DNA of 64,000 bases. Source: Rugalucina vietnamica. Taxonomy: Eukaryota > Mollusca > Bivalvia > Lucinida > Lucinidae. The notes beneath the pieces are model-generated. The model was not told the DNA's origin, did not search any database, and saw only the letters and a list, made by a program, of their open reading frames with translations. Numbering within the stretch: position 1 is the first letter of the stretch; every line of letters starts with the position of its first letter. This document shows positions 52,150-60,700 of the stretch, piece by piece. The stretch covers positions 9,208,201-9,272,200 of the forward strand of contig OZ024877.1 of NCBI GenBank assembly GCA_964017185.1, in the 5' to 3' direction. A program made the position numbers and the translations under genes.

Positions 52150-53160
52150 GTAGTTGTAGCATCGGGGACTCCCATGATAATTTCCAATGATAGTTTTTTT
52201 TTTTAAATTTTGCTATAAAATTTTAACCTTTAGAAATTTCCAAGGGTGAAAAGTTTGAGCTGGTCTAGACGCTGGTCTTCATATTCAAACTGTTATTACC
52301 ATAGGTAATTTCCCATGATAGATTTTTTCAAATTTGACCATAGAATCTTAACCCTTGGAAATTTCCAAGGGTGGAAAGTTTAAATGGGGCCAGACGCTTG
52401 ACTTAATATTCATACTTCGATCATAGGCAATTTCTCATATTAAATTTTGACTATACGATCTTAACCCTTGGAAATTTCCTAGGGTGAAAAGTTTGAACAG
52501 GTCCAGACACTCGTCTTAATATTAAAACTGTTACCATAGGTATTTTCCCACGATAGTTTTTTTTTTTCAATTTGACTATACGATCTTAACCCCTTGGTAA
52601 TTTCCATGGGTGATAAGTTTGAACAGGTCCAGACACTGGTCTTAATATTCAAACTGCGACCATAGGTTATTTCCCATGATATACTTTTTTTAATTTGACC
52701 AGACGATCTTAACCATTGGAAATTTCCAAGGGTGATTAATTTGTATGAGTCCAGACACTGGTCTTAATATCACAAACTGTGACCAGAGGTAATTTCTCAT
52801 AATATTTTTTGTTGTTTTTTTTTTCTGTAATTTGGCCATACAATCTTAACCATTGGAAATTTCCAAGGGTGAAAAATGTGTATGAGTCCAGACACTGGTC
52901 TTAATATCACAAACTGTGACCAGTGGTAATTTCTCATAATTTTTTTTTTCTGTAATTTGGCCATACAATCTTAACCATTTCCAAGGGTGATAAGTGTGTT
53001 TGCGTCCTGACACTGGTCTTAATATTCAAACTGTGACCGTTTTAATTTTACTATACGATCTTAACCCTTGGAAATTTCCAAGGGTGAAAAGTTTGAATGG
53101 GTCTTGACACTGGTTTTAATTTTCAAACTGCTACATTTCCAAGGTGAATAATGTACATGG
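52150..53160 (+). repeat. Tandem array with CTTGGAAATTTCCAAGG palindromes
   Basis: About nine diverged units of 90-140 bp: 'AATTTCCCATGATA', a T run, 'TGACTATACGATCTTAACCC', TTGGAAATTTCCAAGGGTGA, 'AAGTTTGAACAGGTCCAGAC', 'ACTGGTCTTAATATTCAAAC'. The palindrome is intact or nearly so near 52350, 52710, 52850 and 53060. Non-coding. Confidence 0.85.
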
Positions 53161-53632
53161 CTTATGCAACATCTCGGGGGGTCTGAGGGACTTTTAAGTA
53201 AATCTTACATTTGAAATTTAAATACATCATACATGAAGGATGGTTCAGTTAAGTCCAATATGGGAAATTACCCATGGTGATACCTGATAATTCCAGTCCA
53301 TGATAGCCATACGCATATTCCTAGTATGGAATAATCAGAAATCTGTTGTTGTGCATTGGAAATTTCCCATGATGATTTTGCACATTTAACTTTGGAATGG
53401 ACATATACAGTATCAACTATGGTTGAAATGGCCATTTATTGCTTCTAAAAGGGATTCTATAAGACAATCCCTTTTTATTTAAGAAAGCGTTTAATGTGGT
53501 TTTGAGGACGACAGTTTGGTTCGGATTCCTCCAGTTCCTAGCATACTGACTTATTTCCCGCCATAAAATCAACCTGCCTTAAACGGTATCATGACAATAT
53601 AGATTTCTTATAGAATTTACATATGATTTTAG

Positions 53633-53742
53633 GGGACTGAACTATGTTTCGGACTCCACGCCTGCTGTCCTTATCAGTGTTTTGTTGTTTATTTTGCCGG
53701 CCAAACTTCCGTGTTTTCATCGCAAAAGCGAAAAGGGTAAAG
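53633..53742 (+). CDS. SLC13 exon ([18 protein letters not shown])
   Basis: Acceptor ATGATTTTAG; donor GTATGTAAG after AAGGGTAAAG. One base completes an upstream codon that is missing. Encodes a transmembrane helix followed by a basic loop. Confidence 0.75.
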
Positions 53743-55913
53743 GTATGTAAGAGACGTTATTGGAGTATATGTATACCAAGACTGTTTCAAGGCAATCTTC
53801 GATTATGTTGAGAAATAGAAGGCGGATAATTAAATCTCCGCAGCAGATGAGTAAAAATAAAACTGAGATCCTTTAAGAGCAGCGAGCATATTGATGAGAA
53901 AAGTAAGTCAATATGGCACCAAACCATTTTAGATACGTTTATATATACTTCACAAAGAAGACAGTGCCTTAATGACCCGATCCTCGGAAAAACACGTCGA
54001 GAATATAGTGCATACTTCCGTACTTTCAATTCATTATTGAATAATCCATAGATAAAACAGCCTACCAGCCCCTTCTGACGTGGACTAAGGTAGAGAAGAA
54101 TGTCTCCTGGGGTGTTATACTGTTACTGGGTGGAGGGTTTGCCATTGCTAAAGCTAGTAAGGTATGACTGCACTTTTCATTAAGCACTTTTCATTAATAA
54201 ATAATCTTATTCACTGAATCTGTAAAGGTTTTTGCCTATTCTTGACATGTGAATAGAATGTAGAATCAGAATCAGAATAGTTTACTGGTGAAACGTCAAA
54301 TTTTGGTAGTGACAATTTGACGTTTCACCAGTAAGCCATTCTGATTCTGAAACCAATACGATAACGCGCCATAGTTAGATGATATACTTAGACGGTCCCA
54401 AGGAATGTTGGTGCTACTTTGCCTCGCATCATTTTACCTCACAATTCCTTTATGAGACAATATCAGATAACTATTTGTACTTTCAACCGCGCTCGTCATG
54501 TATTACAATAGTTTAGATTAACGACAATGCTGTTGTAAATTGTGTGTCGTGTTGCAGAGTGCCGGACTGTCGGACTGGCTCGGCAGTGAGTTGCGAATTT
54601 TCTCTTCCTACGAGCCTTGGCTGATGAACCTGATGTTCTGTCTCATCGTTGCCGGGGCAACCAACGTCACAAGCAACACTGCCATGGCAACGCTGCTGAT
54701 GCCTATTCTGGCTTCAGTGGTATGTAATGATATGATATGTTTTTTTTTTTGTTTTTGTGTTGGATGTTACACGTAGTAGTCAAGTACTAAACGGTGACTG
54801 ATTTATACACCTGGAAAAAAGTAAGAAAGCCAATCAAATAAGTACACGTATTTTTTTCTCAAGGAAAACTTATCACATGGAATCTTATTGTTGATATGAA
54901 GGACTCCCTACACATCCATGATTACATACACAAAGCAGCAAATCAGACAAAGCCTGATTTGTTGTAATGATATATTGATGGTGACTGATACACGTAGACA
55001 TGTACATATACGACCTACGCTAATTTTCGACATGCATGGGCTTATTTATAATATTTTATGTCAGTCACAATTATCTGTTGCAATAAAATAGAGCATCGTG
55101 AAACACTTGTGTTTTAAATGATGGGAAGTTATTATTTTTAATATTTAAATCGAAAAAATGAGCATATCCGTTATTTCCTAGGGCCTGACAGTAGGAATCC
55201 ATCCTCTTTACCTAATGATCTCAGCTACCATATCCTGCTCATTCGCTTTCATGCTGCCAGTTGCCACCCCGCCCAATGCTATCGTGTTTTCTACTGGATA
55301 CCTCAGCATACCGGATATGGTTAGTATAACAAACTTGAGTTTATTTGAACAGATTGCTGTCCGTGTAAGGATTTTTTTTTTTTTTTTTTTTTTTGCATTT
55401 CAATATCTCTAGACTGAAACAAAATGCTTGAAGCATTCACAAGAAGACTATGATCAGAATTGATTCCTTGTACTATTCACACTTGTTCTGATTTAAACTA
55501 CTTTTTCTTGAAAAGAAAATTTGTTTTTATAAAACATTTCTACATATATTCTACATCAAGAAGACGATTTGTCAAAAAATGCTGAAATAAATTTGCACAA
55601 AAGATTGGCAATCTGCCCCAAGAGGTTTACACAAGAACAGTGTGGCTAGGATGATCATGATCTCAACTGTTGTCATTGGTCGTAAAAGAGCAAATCTGAC
55701 GAGTATACCAAAGCTTTATTTACATCTTTGTGCCGTGCCTCTGTTTTGTTTCAGGCTATTCCTGGTGTTCCTATGAATATGTTGGCAGTAATATGTTTGA
55801 CACTAGCCATCAACACGTGGGGCAGCTCCATGTACAGTTTCAGTGATATTCCGGAATACTTTCTTACAAATACAACTATGTCAAGTGGATAATTTCAGCT
55901 TCTTTGTTTTAAG
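53633..55913 (+). CDS. SLC13-type sodium/anion symporter, C-terminal half (gene 3)
   Basis: Five exons join in phase: 53633-53742, 54052-54161, 54558-54719, 55182-55319, 55755-55913, about 225 codons to TAA at 55911-55913. SLC13 proteins carry citrate, succinate or sulfate into cells with sodium. Family marks are clear: [38 protein letters not shown], the substrate motif [12 protein letters not shown], then [11 protein letters not shown] and INTWGSSMY near the end. At least four hydrophobic segments are present. The first exon needs an upstream phase-1 or phase-2 partner, but none is visible in the 3.9 kb up to gene 2, so the N-terminal ~300 residues expected for the family are missing. It may be a partial duplicate (pseudogene), or its 5' exons may lie elsewhere. 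Which anion it would carry cannot be read from this half. Confidence 0.85.
54052..54161 (+). CDS. SLC13 exon ([20 protein letters not shown])
   Basis: Acceptor ATAATCCATAG, donor GTATGA; phase 1 in, 0 out. Encodes the conserved 'LLTW...W...LLLGGGFA' loop and helix. Confidence 0.85.
54266..54350. repeat. 85 bp perfect-stem hairpin
   Basis: The arm TCAGAATCAGAATAGTTTAC, then TGGTGAAACGTCAAATT, pairs with AATTTGACGTTTCACCAGTA then AGCCATTCTGATTCTGA. The loop is about 12 bases. It sits in the SLC13 intron; a minimal foldback element. Confidence 0.85.
54558..54719 (+). CDS. SLC13 exon with TSNTA motif
   Basis: Acceptor GTGTTGCAG, donor GTATGTAA; phase 0 both ends, 54 codons. Encodes '[10 protein letters not shown]', a helix ([12 protein letters not shown]) and the SNT-containing re-entrant motif that in this family contacts sodium and substrate. 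Confidence 0.88.
55182..55319 (+). CDS. SLC13 exon with PVATPPN motif
   Basis: Acceptor TTATTTCCTAG, donor GTTAGTA; phase 0 both ends, 46 codons. [20 protein letters not shown] is one of the most conserved stretches of the family. Confidence 0.9.
55755..55913 (+). CDS. SLC13 last exon
   Basis: Acceptor TTTTGTTTCAG. Encodes a final helix ([16 protein letters not shown]) and ends ...WIISASLF at TAA 55911-55913. The tail after 'IPEYF' is short and not obviously conserved. Confidence 0.82.
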
Positions 55914-56337
55914 ATGCTGTTTTCTAATCAAACTGTTCCATCTGGTTCAAAGATTCCACAAAACACAGTAATACATGTACATGTTGTGTGCCGCGAAAAA
56001 GGAACGCATTTTTTGCATATGACAATGCAAAGGCGTCAATCAGCTGTGCCAGGAGATTATTATACGAAATTATATTCAAAAGAAAATATAATGGTTTGAT
56101 CCTTTTAACGCAGTGAAACATTCAAAGGGAGATAGTACGGACTATATTGCGCAATTTCGGTTAATGAACCCTCATCAGTAGCCCTATTTTAAACCGACAA
56201 CGAAAGCCAGTCAATAGTGCTGCAATTTTCAGAATTTATACGAGAAGTCTAAATCAAAGACATATTCCTAAACGGGGTCAAGTAATTAAAACATTGCTTA
56301 GAAGTATGTTTCTAAACGTACGTGTTTTGAACACTCT

Positions 56338-56510
56338 GAAAAGCCTCCGTGGCGCAGTGGTTATGTCACTTTCGTTGAAAACCAGGTGTCGCAGGTTAAT
56401 CCCGGGCTTCTCCCGTCTGTCGGATGAGATTGGAAACTGAGGTCCCGTCTCCACATAACGTTAGCTGTTGGTGCGACGTTACACTCCAAATCAACCAACA
56501 ATATTAATGT
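56338..56510 (+). mobile_element. tRNA-derived SINE, second family
   Basis: GCCTCCGTGGCGCAGTGGTT head (box A), GCAGGTTAATCCCGG (box B-like), then 'CCGTCTGTCGGATGAG', 'GAGGTCCCGTCTCC' and 'GTTAGCTGTTGGTG'. A reverse copy is at 62695-62870. The body differs from the 9893-10110 family. Confidence 0.8.
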
Positions 56511-56559
56511 AGCTGTTCTGGTCCGTCGACCATTACCGACAACTACTTGAGAGTAAGAT

Positions 56560-56830
56560 ATTCTTCATTATGAAAACTTGCCCATGCAATAAACGGAGAT
56601 TTTTTGAGCTTTAAAAATTGAAAATTTTCAGCTGAAAAATTGTGATATTTTTTCTTATTTTTGCTCAAAACATAGATTGTGGGTACACGTTAGAACCGCC
56701 TTGGCCAGGCGGTTCTAACGAGTACCCACAATCTATGTTTTGAGCAAAAATAAGGAAAATATCAGATTTTTACCAGCCTGAGTGAAATTTTTCACATACA
56801 TGGACATTCATGAATTATAGAGATTATGTA
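56560..56830 (+). repeat. GTGGGTACACGTTAGAACCG hairpin MITE, best copy
   Basis: Two arms of about 46 bp (56655-56701 and 56706-56753) pair almost perfectly around the GGCGG centre. Outer blocks include AAACTTGCCCATGCAATAAA and TTCAGCTGAAAAATTG. Confidence 0.88.
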
Positions 56831-57049
56831 TCCGTTTCAATAAAAATATCCAAAGTTATGTGTCTGTAACGGTAATAATATGCAGGGAAGATACACCTTC
56901 CTGTCTAGGACATCATGGTTTTGGAGGCGTAAGCTCCAAAACCAGAACAGATCCGCGCGACTTGAATTTTAAATGGATACCACAATTCCAACGCACATGA
57001 AACTGTCTATATCATTTTCAGAGAGAGAATATGAGTATCAACCTTATAT

Positions 57050-57285
57050 ATGAGCCGGGACTTGAGAAAACCGGTCTTCGGGGTTTCCGACCTGGTCCGA
57101 CACAAACTGGCCTGTACAGTCCCAGAAAAAGGCTAAAAGCTTGAAATTTCGGATTTAGGAAGAAGAGGAAGTACTATCCGTGTAGCGAAAACAAAGGCGC
57201 TGATCAGCTTCGCGGTTACTGCGAAGCTGATCTGCACCTTTGTTTACGCATAGGCAAAATTCCGGTTTTCTCATGACGCGGCTCT
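57050..57285 (+). repeat. AACAAAGGCGCTGATCAG hairpin MITE
   Basis: Complete copy: 'GGTTTCCGACCTGGTCCGACACAAAC', 'CTGTACAGTCCCAG', the core hairpin AACAAAGGCGCTGATCAGCT...AGCTGATCTGCACCTTTGTT, then 'CTCATGACGCGGCTC'. Confidence 0.85.
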
Positions 57286-57648
57286 AATTGTTACAGCAAA
57301 ACATCAACATGTGCATGCGAAATGGCTTAAAACACAGATGGGTCGTACATGTATAATGCTCGATAACACATGTAAGTATTTAACATCATTTCATGAGTAA
57401 ATGGTCAGCGCCCCATGTCTGCTTTGTCCATTTCTATATTTGAAGCATCTATTAGCCCTTGCCTTGCCCAGGCTAGAACTCTTTTGCATGATAGAATACG
57501 CACATCTAAATCGCCGTTCCATGGCGTATGGAGGACATGTTCTTTCTAATGTGGTGACAGCAGAACTCACATGTATTTGCAGGGCTCTAAATACATTTTC
57601 GTTGTTTTGTTCTTCTCAATTGATTTTCATTCAGTAAGAGTATTGTTT

Positions 57649-57797
57649 TCAGTCAATATTGAGTTTTCTAAACGATGCAACGTGAGGGAGCCCTGGGTCA
57701 TTGGGTTTCGAACTTGCATCCACGCCGTATTTAGAACTGGTCAGCTCTTTTACATAGTTCCTGAATTCCGGTTTCATCATGTCTGCGATCATATCCT
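57649..57797 (-). CDS. CRAL-TRIO gene last exon
   Basis: Acceptor TGTCATTTTCAG, 48 codons plus stop. A poorly conserved tail (EDMIADMMKPEFRNYVKE ... FRKLNID) after the lipid-binding domain. Confidence 0.85.
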
Positions 57798-60700
57798 CTG
57801 AAAATGACAGAAAAAACATTATTATTATTAGATTATCCCAAGTCAATAACTTATGTACAGTATATTTTGAATATATTTTGCTCTTCTTTGCCATACATGT
57901 AGATGCTAAAACTCACGGTCGTCTATTTTCCTTCTTCAAGTACGAAATGCGAGACATTTGGATAAGTTTTAGTGAGCGAATGAAAATAATCGCATGCGCA
58001 CTTTAATATTACCCAAAGCACAAAGCAATTGCTTCCTGTGTGTTTACCAGTGCTATCCATCAGGAAAACATATCCATGTATTGTATACCCCCCTTGAACC
58101 CCACTTTTATATAGTAAAACTGGGATATGCAGGGGTGTATCTTTTTCTCTTTTTTCTGGTCCAAAACATACATTGTGGGTACACGTTTCATTTTGTCTAA
58201 CTTTAAAAACCTCTGTACATTAAATGGACAATTGTTCGTAATGGGTCTTGCTCAATGACACACCACGGCGGGGGGTGGCGGGGGGTGGCGGGGGGGGGGT
58301 ATCGAACCCAGGACCTCTCGCTCTGCAGTTCTGTACTCTTCTAATAAGACTAAGCCAACGTGCTCCCTGCAAAAAAGAATCAATAAAAAGAAATACACAA
58401 ATAGCTATACCTATTATTTGTTTAGTTGGTCCAGCACTCGGTCCCTCGTAGTCATCTGGCAGATACTCGTCCGGTAAACACGACATGTCGATATGCTCGT
58501 ACACCTTCGCCATGTTCTTACCGTGTAAATACATCTACAACAACAACAACAAAAAAAAAATAACGCATAAAGATAAACACGACCAGCATTGTAAACAGTG
58601 TTCTACTTCTTATGATACTGCCTTCCATAGTCTAAAGTCCAAACTTAGTACCTTTTTCACGCTACGGTTTTTGGAGTAGAAATTTCTTTCTGACTGCGCC
58701 ATTTATACTTTTTATGGTAGCCATACTAACAGCCAGATTCAATCTTTACAGGGTGAAACTGAAATATTGTATTATACAGGTACATGTAGTATTTTTGACC
58801 ATGCCGCTTGAACTCACATGACTGGTTCAAGCTCATATTGTTGTTATCGTAATTCAGACACGTGAGTATGTGAAAGTCATAAACCGTTAGTCACAGCTGA
58901 GAATCACATGGTACATGTATTGTATGCATACAAACCGATAAATGATCGGTGACACACGATGAAATTCTGTCCGAAGTTGAGATGAGAAATTCGAGTTTTC
59001 TCCTATAGCGTTTACTCTATTGACTGATAGAATGTGTGCAGTCAATGCAGAAATTGAACATTTATTGAATGAAAGTAATATAAGGAATCCAGTTTATTTC
59101 GTTTTCGCAAACACTTCCGCCCCATGAACATATGCATGTAGTACTTCCAAAACAATAACAATAAAGTGTTTGCGAAAATGAAATATCCGGGATTTCTTAT
59201 GTTACTTTCTGTCAATAAATTATCAATTTCTGCATTGACTGCGCCTATCTATCAGTCAGTAGAAGAAACGCTGTAGGAGAAAACTCTAAAATCTAACCGC
59301 CACTTCGTTCTCATTGCAGTGTCTGTCACCGATCATTTATCGCTTTGTTTGTATACAATACCACGTGATTGTCAGTAGTGGTTAGTGTCGCCGGACAATA
59401 CACTGTCTAAAATAAATACGTGAATGTTGACCTTACCTATTTAGTATTTCTCATAATGAAATATTTGCATGAATATATTTTATGGCGTGGTACCAAGCGG
59501 CACGGTCAAAGTATTAAAAACATTTACATACATGTATTTGTTGCTTTGGTTATTTTGTATCTTCGTTTAGGGTGAGACTCGGGTTCTGTTTGACACCAGG
59601 TCCTCATCATTGCATAAATTTTACTTTTTATATCTCTGCAGCGATCATTTTAGATTACATGTACAGTTTCCCCCGCTAATAATTAGGTTCTACACATAAA
59701 AATAACAACAATACTACATCACGTAAACATGTCCGTGTTATGTATTACCCCTTGAACCCCACTTTTTATAGCAAAACTGGGGTATGCAGTGGTATACTTT
59801 TTTCTTATTTTTGCTCCAAAACATAGACTGTGGGTACTCGTTAGAACCGCCTCGGCGAGGCGGTCTCCACAATCTACGTTTTGAGCAAAAATAAGAAAAA
59901 AACATGTAAAAAAATTTCAGCTGAAAATTTTCAATTTTAAGAGCTCGAAAATCTCTGTTTATTGCATGGGCAAATTTTCTTAATCGCAGATACTTACTCG
60001 GTTTTGGCTTTTCTCTTTCATAAATGGTTTAATGATGGCATACATTGCGTCAAAGAAAGTTGGCTCTTGGTACATGTGTAAACCTTTCATTCTGCATGGT
60101 AATGAGTTCTGAAATGTAGAATCAATATGTGGCCTAGTTATTAAGGATAAACACTGAGGATAAAGGATCTCATTTTTATCAGGTATCGTTGGATAGTAAG
60201 TAACAAAGTCGCGGGCTCTTCTATGTATGTCTTCACGTTAACTGCTCAAACGATATTTCCAGACAATAACATGGACAACCTTTAGAACTTGTTTCGATGC
60301 ATTTTGCAGTGCTGCCCAAACATTTTTTTCGCGTTATTTTTCAGATTGCATGCACTGATAAAGACGTTTGAGCAATTCCATTTACCTGATAAAATTGTAT
60401 CATTTTCTTGGTATTATCACGTGACCATAGCGTGGTCACGTGCTGCATTGTGAGATCCGACAAGTCATTGAACACCTTGATGCCGTTCACTTGACAGTTT
60501 TCGTCCCGGATGACCCAGTGACACACCAGGGCTATAGCCTTGAACACATAGTCTACACCATACTCTTTCTTGATAGTTGGCATGTCTAATAAGCCTAACA
60601 TACATATACATATTGCAATATAAACTGGCCATTACATAATAAGAGCTGTCGCAGGACAGCGTAGCTCGCCTGACTTGTGCTTTGCCACTAAATCTATTAA

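Larger units (their letters stand above)
49769..53632. other. Intergenic region between gene 2 and the SLC13 exons, no exon found
   Basis: I searched for N-terminal SLC13 exons here and saw none. It holds a SINE (50347-50515), a (TA)n run (50693-50758), a hairpin MITE (51165-51375), an AGCTCACC element (51798-52140) and a tandem array (52150-53160). AATAAA at 51429 is too far downstream to assign to gene 2 with confidence. Confidence 0.5.
55914..57648. other. Convergent intergenic region between SLC13 and CRAL-TRIO genes
   Basis: No exon seen. Holds a SINE (56338-56510), two MITEs (56560-56830 and 57050-57285), and otherwise AT-rich sequence that includes the 3' untranslated ends of both convergent genes. 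I could not place polyadenylation signals with confidence. Confidence 0.5.
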
